Assembly: GCA_014380205.1 (NCBI GenBank)
Contig: JACMKH010000468.1
Coordinates: 1-9,975 of the forward strand
DNA: 9,975 nt
Origin: Sphingomonadaceae bacterium
Lineage (GTDB): Bacteria; Pseudomonadota; Alphaproteobacteria; Sphingomonadales; Sphingomonadaceae
Direction of reading: 5' to 3'
This document shows positions 1 to 6,794 of the stretch, piece by piece (the stretch's first letter is position 1; each line of letters opens with the position of its first letter). The translations under genes were made by a program, and so were the position numbers. The notes below the pieces were generated by a model. That model was not told the DNA's origin and did not search any database. It saw nothing but the letters and a program-made list of their open reading frames with translations.

Positions 1-273
1 CGCGCCCGGTACTTCGCCATCATACAGGTCGAACGCTGCAAGCTGCCCGATTTCAAGGAACGGCGAACCCGGATCGAGCAGCCGCTCGACGCGATCGCGC
101 GGGAGCAGCTTGCCGCGGCCGACATGCCGCTCGCGCGAAGCATCCGAGCCGCCGAGCGCGGCGGTCGCGACATCGGCGCGGAGCCGCTCGGCGAGCGCCC
201 GATTGTGCGCGGCGTTGGTCTTGAACTGCGCGTTCTCTGGCGAGAGGGCAGTGGAAAGCGTTGGTCCGCTCAT
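1..273 (-). CDS. mccB: Methylcrotonyl-CoA carboxylase, carboxyltransferase (beta) subunit, N-terminal part
   Basis: This is the first 91 codons of a biotin-dependent carboxyltransferase subunit; the rest lies beyond the window edge (the family is usually about 535 residues). It would transfer CO2 from carboxybiotin to 3-methylcrotonyl-CoA in cytosolic leucine breakdown. Visible support is the typical N-terminus: a short leader, then an [19 protein letters not shown] helix, the [20 protein letters not shown] motif around residues 46-65, and a following [16 protein letters not shown] stretch. The [19 protein letters not shown] pattern is shared by propionyl-, geranyl- and methylcrotonyl-CoA carboxyltransferases. 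The assignment to methylcrotonyl rests on that N-terminus plus the ivd gene two positions upstream. The ATG at 273-271 overlaps the TGA of the upstream VOC gene (ATGA), which implies translational coupling. A propionyl-CoA-type subunit is the main alternative and is less likely here. Confidence 0.88.
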   Translation of the reverse strand, partial: MSGPTLSTALSPENAQFKTNAAHNRALAERLRADVATAALGGSDASRERHVGRGKLLPRDRVERLLDPGSPFLEIGQLAAFDLYDGEVPGA

Positions 274-671
274 CGGTCGTGCCGCCCCTGCATATTACAG
301 ACCTCCACCAGATTGCCGTCAGGATCCCGGAAATAGACCGAAAGAATCGTACCCGTCGCGCCCGCGCGCTCGACCGGGCCGTCGATGATCTCCACATGCT
401 CACGGCCGAGGTGATCGATCCACTTCTCGACTGGAGCATCGCTGAGCAGGCAGAAATTACCGCTGCCGGGAACCGTGTCGCGCGCTATCGCCGGCGAGGC
501 AGCCGCATCCTGCAGGCTGATCTTGTGGTGGCCGAAATGGAGCGACCATTTGCCGGGCCGCTCCTCCCGCGATTCCATGCCGAGGACGCGTTCGTAGAAG
601 CCGCGGGCCCGCACGACATCGGCCACACACAGGACGATGTGGTCGAGACCGGTCACCGCGAACGCGCTCAT
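270..671 (-). CDS. VOC (glyoxalase/bleomycin-resistance fold) protein in the leucine-degradation operon
   Basis: This is a 133-residue single-module vicinal-oxygen-chelate protein. The sequence shows the [11 protein letters not shown] start (H11), the [11 protein letters not shown] helix (residues 22-32), the HFGHHKISL strand (H48, H49) and the C-terminal [14 protein letters not shown] signature (about 113-126) with E123, a usual metal ligand. It resembles the VOC subgroup often called GLOD5 or 'VOC family virulence protein'; the substrate is unknown for that group. It sits between ivd and mccB with ATGA overlaps on both sides, so it is almost certainly co-translated with leucine catabolism. 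An epimerase, isomerase or lyase acting on a side product of branched-chain acyl-CoA metabolism would fit, but that is inference. The ATG at 671-669 was chosen because it overlaps the ivd stop and gives the standard N-terminus. Confidence 0.9.
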   Translation of the reverse strand: MSAFAVTGLDHIVLCVADVVRARGFYERVLGMESREERPGKWSLHFGHHKISLQDAAASPAIARDTVPGSGNFCLLSDAPVEKWIDHLGREHVEIIDGPVERAGATGTILSVYFRDPDGNLVEVCNMQGRHDR

Positions 672-1828
672 GCCGCCCCGATCAATTCCCGCCCGATCAG
701 CATCCGCCTGATCTCGTTGGTCCCCGCGCCGATGTCGAGCAGCTTGGCGTCGCGCGCGTAGCGTTCGACAGGCCAGTCCTTGGTGTAGCCCGCGCCGCCC
801 AGCGCCTGGATCGCCTCGAGCGAAACCTTCACCGCATTCTCGCTCGCGAGCAGGATCGCGCCCGCCGCGTCGAAGCGCGTCGTCTGCCCCGCGTCGCACG
901 CCTTGGCCACCGCATAGACATAGGCGCGCGCCGAGTTGAGCGCGACATACATGTCGGCGATCTTGGCCTGCATCAGCTGGAAGCCGCCGATCGGCTGGCC
1001 GAACTGCTTGCGCTCGCGGACGTAAGGCAACACCGTGTCGAGGCACGCCTGCATGATCCCGAGCTGGATCCCCGAGAGCACCACGCGCTCGTAATCGAGC
1101 CCGCTCATCAGCACGCCGACGCCGCCGTTCTCGGGCCCCATCACCGCCTCGTCGGGCACCTCGCAATCGTTGAACACGAGCTCGGCGGTGGGCGATCCGC
1201 GCATCCCCATCTTGTCGATCTTCTGGCCGATCGCGAACCCGGGCATGTCCTTCTCGATGATGAAGGCAGTGATCCCGCGCCCGCCCGCCTCGGGATCGGT
1301 CTTCGCGTAGACGACGAGCGTGTCGGCATAGGCCGCGTTGGTGATCCAGAACTTGGTCCCGTTGAGCACATGGCCGCCCTGGACTCGCTCGGCCTTGAGC
1401 TTCATCGAGACGACGTCCGACCCCGCGCCCGCCTCGGACATGGCGAGCGCGCCGACATGCTCGCCCGAGACCAGCGTCGGGAGGTATTTGGCCTTCTGCG
1501 CGTCGTTGCCCCAGCGGCGGATCTGGTTGACGCAGAGGTTCGAATGCGCGCCGTAGGAGAGCCCGACCGAGGCCGAGGCGCGGCTGACCTCCTCGCACGC
1601 GATGACATGCTCGAGATAGCCCAGCCCGAGCCCGCCATATTCCTCGTCGACCGTGATCCCGTGGAGCCCCAGCGCCCCCATCTCGGGCCACAGCTCGCGC
1701 GGGAACCAGTCCTCGGCGTCGATCCGCGCGGCGAGTGGCGCGATCCTGTCGGCGGCGAAGCGCTGAGTGGTGTCGCGGATCATCTCGGCGTTCTCGCCGA
1801 GCGCGAAATCGAGGGCGGGGCTGGACAT
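668..1828 (-). CDS. ivd: Isovaleryl-CoA dehydrogenase
   Basis: This is a 386-residue FAD-dependent acyl-CoA dehydrogenase that oxidises isovaleryl-CoA to 3-methylcrotonyl-CoA, the third step of leucine degradation. Domain order is the N-terminal helical part (1-125), the FAD-contacting beta domain with [10 protein letters not shown] (129-138) and [11 protein letters not shown] (159-169), and the C-terminal helices with [21 protein letters not shown] (273-293). Two features separate it from other family members. The residue expected to be the catalytic Glu near the C-terminus is replaced in [11 protein letters not shown] (365-375). A Glu is present instead in the [10 protein letters not shown] helix (E247), which is the documented arrangement in isovaleryl-CoA dehydrogenase. 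Length matches the family. The ATG at 1828-1826 has an AGGAGA ribosome binding site a few bases upstream. Longer in-frame starts would read through a tRNA gene and were discarded. It heads the operon with the VOC gene and mccB. Confidence 0.95.
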   Translation of the reverse strand: MSSPALDFALGENAEMIRDTTQRFAADRIAPLAARIDAEDWFPRELWPEMGALGLHGITVDEEYGGLGLGYLEHVIACEEVSRASASVGLSYGAHSNLCVNQIRRWGNDAQKAKYLPTLVSGEHVGALAMSEAGAGSDVVSMKLKAERVQGGHVLNGTKFWITNAAYADTLVVYAKTDPEAGGRGITAFIIEKDMPGFAIGQKIDKMGMRGSPTAELVFNDCEVPDEAVMGPENGGVGVLMSGLDYERVVLSGIQLGIMQACLDTVLPYVRERKQFGQPIGGFQLMQAKIADMYVALNSARAYVYAVAKACDAGQTTRFDAAGAILLASENAVKVSLEAIQALGGAGYTKDWPVERYARDAKLLDIGAGTNEIRRMLIGRELIGAA

Positions 1829-1862
1829 AGGGGTCTCCTGTTGGGGGAGGCAGTAGCAAGGT

Positions 1863-1883
1863 CCCTCTCCCATTGGGAGAGGG
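1863..1883. repeat. Short perfect palindrome in the ivd leader
   Basis: A 9-bp CCCTCTCCC arm, a 3-base spacer and the perfectly complementary GGGAGAGGG lie 35 bases upstream of the ivd start codon. In minus-strand RNA this could form a stable hairpin in the 5' leader. No T-run follows on either strand, so an intrinsic terminator is not supported. Similar CCCTCTCCC/GGGAGAGGG palindromes are dispersed in many proteobacterial intergenic regions, so it may simply be one copy of such a repeat. Confidence 0.6.
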
Positions 1884-1903
1884 GCGCGCCATTCAACGAA
1901 TGA

Positions 1904-2101
1904 AGGAGCTTCGAAGCCTTTCCCGCGCGGCTCAACGTGAATGGCGGCGCGATCGCGCTCGGCCACCCCTTCGGCATGACCGGCAGCCGCCTCGTCGGTC
2001 ACGCGCTGATCGAGGGCCGGCGGCGCGGCGTCCGCTGGGTCGTCGTCTCGATGTGCACCGCCGGCGGCATGGGTGTCGCCGGGCTGTTCGAGATTGTGTG
2101 A
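1904..2101 (+). pseudogene. C-terminal thiolase remnant
   Basis: The plus-strand frame ending at TGA 2099-2101 encodes about 66 codons of thiolase (acetyl-CoA acyltransferase) C-terminus. The [20 protein letters not shown] motif carries the catalytic His of GHP, and [16 protein letters not shown] carries the catalytic Cys of the CxxGG motif. Both end-of-protein catalytic residues are intact. The N-terminal about 330 residues, including the nucleophilic Cys domain, are absent: an in-frame stop lies at 1901-1903 and the CCCTCTCCC palindrome lies just upstream. The stretch normally found between the NEAFA motif and the NVNGG motif also seems to be missing. No ATG begins the thiolase-like sequence; a GTG at 1937 is available but would give a non-functional fragment. 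I read it as a decayed or rearrangement-truncated gene, facing the ivd operon and ending 11 bases from the tRNA 3' end. Confidence 0.82.
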
Positions 2102-2112
2102 AGGCGGGGAAA

Positions 2113-2187
2113 TGGTGGGCGCGGCAAGGATTGAACTTGCGACCCCTGCGATGTCAACACAGTGCTCTACCACTGAGCTACGCGCCC
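2113..2187 (-). tRNA. tRNA-Val (anticodon GAC)
   Basis: This is a complete 75-base cloverleaf on the minus strand. It has a 7-bp acceptor stem (GGGCGCG with CGCGCCC), T8-A9, a D arm GCTC/GAGC, and an anticodon stem CTGTG/CGCAG around the loop TTGACAT, which gives anticodon GAC. The T arm is GCAAG-TTCAATC-CTTGC, the discriminator is A and the CCA is encoded. GAC reads the valine codons GUC and GUU. It has its own promoter just upstream (2198-2226). Confidence 0.96.
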
Positions 2188-2197
2188 ACGGCCGCGC

Positions 2198-2226
2198 TAT
2201 CTAGGCGAGCGCCATCGTGCGCGCAA
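2198..2226 (-). promoter_or_regulatory. Probable sigma70-type promoter of tRNA-Val
   Basis: Reading the minus strand, TTGCGC (2226-2221) is followed after exactly 17 bases by TAGATA (2203-2198), and the mature tRNA begins 10 bases further on. Spacing and distance fit a housekeeping promoter for the tRNA, placed in the short gap after the serine hydrolase stop codon at 2243. This is inferred from pattern only. Confidence 0.55.
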
Positions 2227-2242
2227 GCGGGCAAGGAGCGCC

Positions 2243-3973
2243 CTACTCCACCGCCGGCAAGATGAACTCCGGCACATACCTCCGCTGCGGGATGAACAAC
2301 GCCGGGTCCGCGTAGGCGCCGCCCGTAAAGCCGATCGCGAGGTCGAGCTCGGGGATTGCCATGAAGATCTGGCCGCCGTTGCCGCCCGCGAAGAACGCCT
2401 GCACGGTGCGGCCGCGCCACGGATATTCCGCGGTGTTCCAGAGGAAGCCGTAGCGCTGAACCGGGCTGAGCGCGCGCAGCGGCGCGGTCGACTGGCGCGC
2501 CCATTCGGCGCCGACGATCCGGCGGCCCTGCCACATGCCGCCGTCCATCATCAGCTGGGCGAGCTTGAGGAAATCGCGCGGGCGGAAATGGTGGCCGCCG
2601 CCGCCATAGGCCTGGCCGGTCGGCGTCAGGAACAGGTGATAGGGGCCCATCTGCAGCGGCCGCGCGACGAGCCGGTCGAACAGCTCGGGCAGCGGCTCGC
2701 CCGCGACGCGCTCGAGCAGCCCCGCCGCGAGATCGGGCTCGGCGCTGCAATAGATCAGCGTCTCGCCGGGCGCGGTGATCATCGGCACGTTCATCGTGAA
2801 GCGGCGCCAGTCGGGCTCGTCAGTCTGCTCCTGCATTGCGTCTTCGCGGCCCGGCGCGTCGTCGCTGCCGTCGTCGCAGTGGAAGCCCGCGGTCATCGTG
2901 ACCAGATGCTCGAGCGTCATCGCGCGCTTGCGCGGATCGAGATCGGCGGGGAGCGCGCCGCCCAGCATCGTCTCGTATACGGGCGTGTCGAGCCGGATCG
3001 GCACCCCCGCCTGCATCGCCGCGCCGATCAAGGTCGCGGTCCAGCTCTTGGCCGCCGAGCGCGTGTCGTGGCGCATCTCGCGGCCGTGGCCGTGGAAATA
3101 CTCCTCGAGCACGAGCCGGCCGTTGCGCGCGATCAGCACGCTATGAATCTGCGGGCTCCCCGGCGAATCGACGGGCGTGTCGATCAGCATCTGGACAAAG
3201 GCCTCGATCTCCGCGCGCGAGATGCCCTCCTCCTCGACGCTCGCCACGGGCCAGCCGTCGTCAAGCATCACCGGCGGGCGATAGCTGTAGCGCTCGCTTG
3301 GCCGCCCGCGCGGATAGAAGGCGCTGTTGGTCTGGCCGTCGATCCGCTCGAAATCATAGCCCGCGTTGCGGAGCGGAATGCGCAGCACATCGCCGTCGCG
3401 GCGGCCCTCGGCGATCACGCCACCATCCTCGCCGAGCAGCCGCACGCGCTCGCCCTCGGCCTCGATCCGCGACACCGGGATGAACCGCCCCTGGTTGCGT
3501 TCGGTATTGCGCAGCCACGCAGCGAGCGTCCCGTCCGCCTGGCGCGAGACGGGCATGTAAAAGGTGAACACATCCTCAAGCGGGATGACCTCGCCGCGCC
3601 ACTGGCCACCGCCCGCCGCGCGCAGCGTCACGGGGGTCGCGAACGCGCTGCCGCTGAAATAGGTGGCCTGCTGGACCCACTGGCCGAGGATCGCGTCGCC
3701 CTCGCGCCGCCCGCGAAACTGGCCGAGCCCGTCGGGGAGCGCGAAGCTCACCGCATCCCCTTCCGCCGCGACCGCGACCGAATGGCCCGCAAGGTCGGCG
3801 CGCCATTCCTCGCCGCGCCGAACGATGGTCAGCGTCCCCCGCACATCGGGCCCGAATCGCTCCCGTGCCGCCCACAGCCCCTCCAGGTCAGTGCTCGCGC
3901 CCTCGGGCGCCTCCTGCGCGGGCGCGACGCCCGCGAACGCTAGCGCCGCGAGCCCGATCAGCAGCCGCTTCAT
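2243..3973 (-). CDS. Exported serine hydrolase, class C beta-lactamase fold, with a large N-terminal domain
   Basis: The protein has 576 residues. The start at ATG 3973-3971 is preferred over an ATG 10 codons upstream because GGGGAGG lies just before it and it places a clean signal peptide first (MKRLLIGLAALAFAGVAPAQ, cleavage near A19-Q20). Residues 25-215 form a beta-rich domain of no recognised function. Residues about 250-570 are the beta-lactamase/esterase VIII fold. The nucleophile motif SAAK gives S306 and K309, the second motif is Y408-C-S410 in place of Y-x-N, and the GGNGGQ loop at 530-535 takes the place of the KTG box. C366 and C409 could form a disulfide in the periplasm (inference). 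Family members are esterases, peptidases or amidases; a true beta-lactamase is unlikely given the missing Asn and KTG. It lies 77 bases downstream of cpdR and may be read from the same transcript. Confidence 0.88.
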   Translation of the reverse strand: MKRLLIGLAALAFAGVAPAQEAPEGASTDLEGLWAARERFGPDVRGTLTIVRRGEEWRADLAGHSVAVAAEGDAVSFALPDGLGQFRGRREGDAILGQWVQQATYFSGSAFATPVTLRAAGGGQWRGEVIPLEDVFTFYMPVSRQADGTLAAWLRNTERNQGRFIPVSRIEAEGERVRLLGEDGGVIAEGRRDGDVLRIPLRNAGYDFERIDGQTNSAFYPRGRPSERYSYRPPVMLDDGWPVASVEEEGISRAEIEAFVQMLIDTPVDSPGSPQIHSVLIARNGRLVLEEYFHGHGREMRHDTRSAAKSWTATLIGAAMQAGVPIRLDTPVYETMLGGALPADLDPRKRAMTLEHLVTMTAGFHCDDGSDDAPGREDAMQEQTDEPDWRRFTMNVPMITAPGETLIYCSAEPDLAAGLLERVAGEPLPELFDRLVARPLQMGPYHLFLTPTGQAYGGGGHHFRPRDFLKLAQLMMDGGMWQGRRIVGAEWARQSTAPLRALSPVQRYGFLWNTAEYPWRGRTVQAFFAGGNGGQIFMAIPELDLAIGFTGGAYADPALFIPQRRYVPEFILPAVE

Positions 3974-4050
3974 GGCCTGCCTCCCCTTACCTGCGAGCAT
4001 CATGCCAATTCCGGACGCGTGGGGAAAGCGATCGTCGATGAAGCGCGGTC

Positions 4051-4425
4051 CTAAAGCTCCGAAGCGTCGCCTATCTCGAACATCCGGTCGACCTCGAGCA
4101 CGAGGTCGCGCAGGTGGAAGGGCTTGGACAGGACCTTCGCGTTGGCGGGCTTGCGGTTGTCCTTGAGCGCGACCGCGGCGAAGCCGGTGATGAACATCAC
4201 GCGCATCTGTGGCGCGATCTTGCTCGCCTCCTGCGCGAGCTCGATCCCGTCCATCCCCGGCATGACGATGTCGGTGAGCAGCAGGTCGAAGCTGTCCGAG
4301 GCGAGCAGCGGCAGCGCCGCGAGCCCCGATTCGACCGCCGTCACCTGATAGCCCGAGCGATCGAGCGCGCGCGCGAGATATTCGCGCATCGAGCCATCGT
4401 CCTCGGCCAGGAGAATCCGGATCAT
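4051..4425 (-). CDS. cpdR: CpdR-type single-domain response regulator
   Basis: This is a 124-residue receiver domain with no output domain. It has the acidic pair D9-D10, phospho-acceptor D52 in LLLTDIVMPGMDGIELA, the switch Thr T80 in VMFITGFAAVALK, and conserved K101 in VLSKPFHLRDLVLEV. The MREYLARALDRSGYQVTAVESG and FITGFAAVALK wording is characteristic of CpdR of Caulobacter and relatives. There the unphosphorylated protein primes ClpXP for degradation of cell-cycle substrates and is controlled by the CckA-ChpT phosphorelay. That role is known for the homologue and inferred here. The start ATG at 4425-4423 is the only one that gives the beta1 strand. The gene sits 87 bases after the SnoaL-like gene, a gap that could hold its own promoter. 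Confidence 0.93.
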   Translation of the reverse strand: MIRILLAEDDGSMREYLARALDRSGYQVTAVESGLAALPLLASDSFDLLLTDIVMPGMDGIELAQEASKIAPQMRVMFITGFAAVALKDNRKPANAKVLSKPFHLRDLVLEVDRMFEIGDASEL

Positions 4426-4512
4426 TCGGCCCCGCTCTCGCTCGACGCCGCCCGCGCGCGCGCCGGCCCTCTTATGCGCGAACCGCTTAACAATTTCCAG
4501 CCGCGCCCCGGC

Positions 4513-5019
4513 TCAGAACATCGGATGCGGGTTGGCCGATTGCTCGGGCACCTCCTGGATCACGTCCCAGTGCTCGACGATCAGCCCGTCCTCGAGCCGA
4601 AAGATGTCGACCACCGCAAAGCCGCGATCCTCGGTGTTGCGCCGCATCCTCGTGTGCACGGCGGCGAGATTCCCGTCGACGATGATCCGGTGGATTTCGT
4701 AGCTCAAGGTCGGGCTCGCCGCGAAAAAGCCGCTCAGCGCCGATATAGCTGGCGCGCGCCCGTCGGGCGCGAGCGGATTGTGCTGGATGTAATCCTCGCG
4801 GACATGGGTCTCGAACGCTTGCCGGACGTCGCGCTGGTTCCAGAACAGCTCGGCGAAGGCGGTGACCACGCGGCGGTTGCGCTCGGTCTCGCTTTCAGTC
4901 CCGGGCATCGGCGGCGTCGCCTCCACGGCGGGGATCGCAGGCGTGGGCTCTTGCGCGGCGACGGGACTCGCGCCGAGCCCGAGCAGCGCCGCCGCGAGCA
5001 CGACAAGCCGGCGGCTCAT
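4513..5019 (-). CDS. Exported SnoaL-like (NTF2-fold) protein
   Basis: The protein has 168 residues. An N-terminal signal peptide (MSRRLVVLAAALLGLGASPVAAQ) is followed by a proline-rich linker (25-40) and one SnoaL-like/NTF2-fold domain (about 45-160). The recognisable elements are the VVTAFAELFWNQRDV helix (51-65), DYIQHNPLAPDG (76-87), VVDIFRLEDGLIVEHWDVIQ (136-155) and the carboxy-terminal NPHPMF. The family includes polyketide cyclases and many uncharacterised small-molecule-binding proteins; the substrate cannot be told. The ATG at 5019-5017 overlaps the DoxX stop (ATGA), which supports both this start and co-translation. A longer in-frame start exists upstream but would run deep into doxX and lose the signal peptide. 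Confidence 0.88.
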   Translation of the reverse strand: MSRRLVVLAAALLGLGASPVAAQEPTPAIPAVEATPPMPGTESETERNRRVVTAFAELFWNQRDVRQAFETHVREDYIQHNPLAPDGRAPAISALSGFFAASPTLSYEIHRIIVDGNLAAVHTRMRRNTEDRGFAVVDIFRLEDGLIVEHWDVIQEVPEQSANPHPMF

Positions 5020-5417
5020 GTTACCGGCTCGCGCGCGCGCATCGCGTCCACGCTCCACGGTCCCGGCCCCGCCGCGGCGATGTAGAGGAAGACGAAGCAG
5101 AACAGGATCGCCGCGTCGCCGCCGTTGGCGACGGGAAACGGCGATTGCGGCGCATGGCCGATCCAATAGGCGGCCGCCGCGAATCCCGAACAGACGAATG
5201 CCGAAAGCCTCGTCGCGAGCCCCAGCATGAGCAGCGCGCCGCCGACCAGCTCGATCACGCCCGCCGCGTACATCATCCCGTTCAACGGAAAAGGAAACGG
5301 CGCGGGGAAATTGAAGAATTTGTGCACGCCATGCGCGAGCAACAGCAGCCCCGCGACGATGCGCAGCACGCTCAGCAGCGGTCCCGACCAGCTCGCCGGA
5401 ATGATCGACCAGTTCAT
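5016..5417 (-). CDS. DoxX family membrane protein
   Basis: This is a 133-residue integral membrane protein with four predicted helices (about 13-34, 47-66, 70-88 and 100-118). The DoxX-type features are the early LLSVLRIVAGLLLLAHGVHKFF helix containing H29 and K32, and the central MYAAGVIELVGGALLMLGLATR segment with an embedded E56. The family is small quinone/redox-associated or of unknown function; some members are linked to oxidative-stress or thiosulfate metabolism. The ATG at 5417-5415 has a strong AGGAGGAAA ribosome binding site. The gene begins 19 bases after the upstream DUF2846-like gene and overlaps the SnoaL-like gene, so all three should be translated from one mRNA. Confidence 0.9.
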   Translation of the reverse strand: MNWSIIPASWSGPLLSVLRIVAGLLLLAHGVHKFFNFPAPFPFPLNGMMYAAGVIELVGGALLMLGLATRLSAFVCSGFAAAAYWIGHAPQSPFPVANGGDAAILFCFVFLYIAAAGPGPWSVDAMRAREPVT

Positions 5418-5436
5418 GTTATTTCCTCCTCTTTCC

Positions 5437-6015
5437 TCACGCCGCCGGCGCGCTTTCCCACATCATCATCTTGACCCCGGCAAGCTCGTCTCGCGCCCGC
5501 GTCTCGTCGACGCGCGTGAGCTTGGTCGAGGCGGCGAGCGCGCCCATCTCGATCGTCGCGACCACGAACGCCGATTCGCCCGGCGCGAGATCGAAATCCA
5601 TCTCGGCCGCGGTAGACTTGCCGCCCCGCGCCATTCTGGCGTTGAGCCGGTGCGCCCCCGGCGCGACCTCGGCCATTACGAATTTGCCCGATTTGATCTG
5701 ACCCTTGAAATTCTCGTCGACCGAGACGTTCATCCCCTGGAGCGAAGCGACGAAGCCGCGCCGGATGAAATAGATCCGCGCCTTGTCCTCGGGCGCGCGC
5801 AAGGTCCGCGCCGCGGCCTCGGCGCTCGCGTCGGCGCGCCGTCCGCCCTTGTTTCCCGAGAGCGAGAAGATGACGAAGCCGATCAGCGCGAGAAAGAACA
5901 GCCCGCCGCCGATCAGCACGACCTCGGGCGGGAAGGTTTCGAGCAGCGAGGGGCCGTACATCGCGCCGATGATCGCCGCGATGACGATCACCACGATCCA
6001 GAATGCGTTTTTCAT
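5437..6015 (-). CDS. Two-TM protein with a DUF2846-like C-terminal domain
   Basis: The protein has 192 residues. Two closely spaced hydrophobic helices (about 5-21 and 31-52) precede a charged linker (54-77) and a beta-rich domain (78-158). In that domain ARIYFIRRG, MNVSVDENFKGQIKSGKFV, EVAPGAHRL and FDLAPGESAFVVATIEMG resemble DUF2846 proteins. These are usually lipoproteins; here the domain is anchored by helices instead. No enzymatic residues are evident and the function is unknown. The start at ATG 6015-6013 is chosen over an ATG nine codons upstream because AAGGGGGAAG lies directly before it. It begins 23 bases after the carbonic anhydrase stop and is followed after 19 bases by doxX. Confidence 0.82.
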   Translation of the reverse strand: MKNAFWIVVIVIAAIIGAMYGPSLLETFPPEVVLIGGGLFFLALIGFVIFSLSGNKGGRRADASAEAAARTLRAPEDKARIYFIRRGFVASLQGMNVSVDENFKGQIKSGKFVMAEVAPGAHRLNARMARGGKSTAAEMDFDLAPGESAFVVATIEMGALAASTKLTRVDETRARDELAGVKMMMWESAPAA

Positions 6016-6038
6016 AACTTCCCCCTTGAGTCCCGATC

Positions 6039-6677
6039 TCACGCCGGCCTGAACGCCATAGCCTGCTCATCGTACAAATGCAGCATCCCGCTGCCGATCG
6101 CGAACCACGCGCCGTGGAGCGTCAGCGCGCCCGCCGCCTCGCGCTCCGCCACGAACGGAAAGGTCCTCAGATTGTCGAGGCTGACCCGCACCGCCTCATG
6201 CTCCATCGCATCGGCCGCCTCCGCGCTCGTCGGGTCGGGATGCGCGGCGAGCACGCGCTCGCGCGCCGGATCGAGCAGCTCGATCCAGTGCGCGATGAAC
6301 CCGCCCTCGCCCGCACGCGCGCCCTGGAAAGTCCCCGCGAGCGCCGCCGCGCAGCCGCCGCACGCGCCATGCCCCATCACGACGATCTCCTCGACCTCGA
6401 GCTGGGTCACCGCGAACTCGAGCGCGGCGGAGACGCCGTGGAACCCGCCCCCCCATTCGCATGGCGGCGCCAGGGCGCCGACGTTGCGCACGACGAACAT
6501 CTCGCCCGGCGAGGCGTCGAAGATCTGCGCGGGATCGACCCGGCTGTCCGAGCAGGCGATCACCATCACGCCCGGGCGCTGCCCCTCGCTGAGCGCGGCC
6601 CAACGCTCGCGCTCGCGCGCCCAGCCGTGCGCACGGAAACGGCGATAGCCGTCGAGCAGATCGGAAAATTCAGTCAT
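6039..6677 (-). CDS. Beta-class carbonic anhydrase
   Basis: This is a 212-residue cytosolic zinc enzyme interconverting CO2 and bicarbonate. It shows the complete zinc set and catalytic dyad of the beta class: C42, D44 and R46 in VIACSDSRVDP, then H103 and C106 in VVMGHGACGGC. VVRNVGALAPP (62-72) and FAVTQLEVEEIVVMGHG (88-104) are also typical, as is the C-terminal LHGAWFAIGSGMLHLYD. The length is standard for bacterial beta enzymes. The start at ATG 6677-6675 gives MTEFSDLLDGYRRF, the usual N-terminus; a longer frame upstream adds residues made from the neighbouring repeat. It is the first gene of the run leading to the DUF2846-like, DoxX and SnoaL genes. A supply of bicarbonate for biotin carboxylases is one plausible need, since mccB lies in the same window (inference). 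Confidence 0.95.
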   Translation of the reverse strand: MTEFSDLLDGYRRFRAHGWARERERWAALSEGQRPGVMVIACSDSRVDPAQIFDASPGEMFVVRNVGALAPPCEWGGGFHGVSAALEFAVTQLEVEEIVVMGHGACGGCAAALAGTFQGARAGEGGFIAHWIELLDPARERVLAAHPDPTSAEAADAMEHEAVRVSLDNLRTFPFVAEREAAGALTLHGAWFAIGSGMLHLYDEQAMAFRPA

Positions 6678-6714
6678 GCGCGCTCCGCGTTGTCGCCGCT
6701 TGGTAGCAATCCCC

Positions 6715-6793
6715 GTCATTCCTGCGAAGGCAGGAATCTGCTTTGCTTGCGGCGCTTGGAGAAAGTGCGGCTTCCTGCCTGCGCGGGAATGAC
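6715..6793. repeat. REP-like palindromic repeat, diverged copy
   Basis: The left arm (6715-6738) begins GTCATTCCTGCGAAGGCAGG. The right arm (6770-6793), read as reverse complement, matches it at 21 of 24 positions. Each arm can also fold by itself (CCTGC-GAAG-GCAGG). The element fills the gap between the carbonic anhydrase start and the hydrolase stop. It is of the same family as the better preserved copy at 9505-9595. It sits just after the stop of the minus-strand alpha/beta hydrolase and may act as a 3' hairpin for that transcript. Confidence 0.85.
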
Positions 6794-6794
6794 G

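Noticed and set aside
270..1892. 540-codon minus-strand open frame spanning the VOC gene and all of ivd in another frame
   Set aside because: Only its last 133 codons (VOC) resemble a protein. The rest is an Arg/Ala/Gly-rich out-of-frame reading of ivd, as expected from high G+C.
668..2173. Extended 501-codon start for isovaleryl-CoA dehydrogenase
   Set aside because: The extra 115 codons run through the tRNA-Val gene and the antisense of the thiolase remnant. The ATG at 1828 has a ribosome binding site and gives the family length.
2588..3943. 451-codon plus-strand frame opposite the serine hydrolase
   Set aside because: It is antisense to a gene with clear motifs, is rich in Arg, Ala and His, and has no recognisable domain.
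4426..4512. CtrA-type TTAA-N7-TTAA site upstream of cpdR
   Set aside because: Only one TTAA half-site (inside GTTAAG) is visible in the gap; the partner half-site at the right spacing is absent.
6715..6793. CRISPR-like repeat pair
   Set aside because: There are only two inverted arms, not direct repeats with regular spacers, and no cas genes are present.
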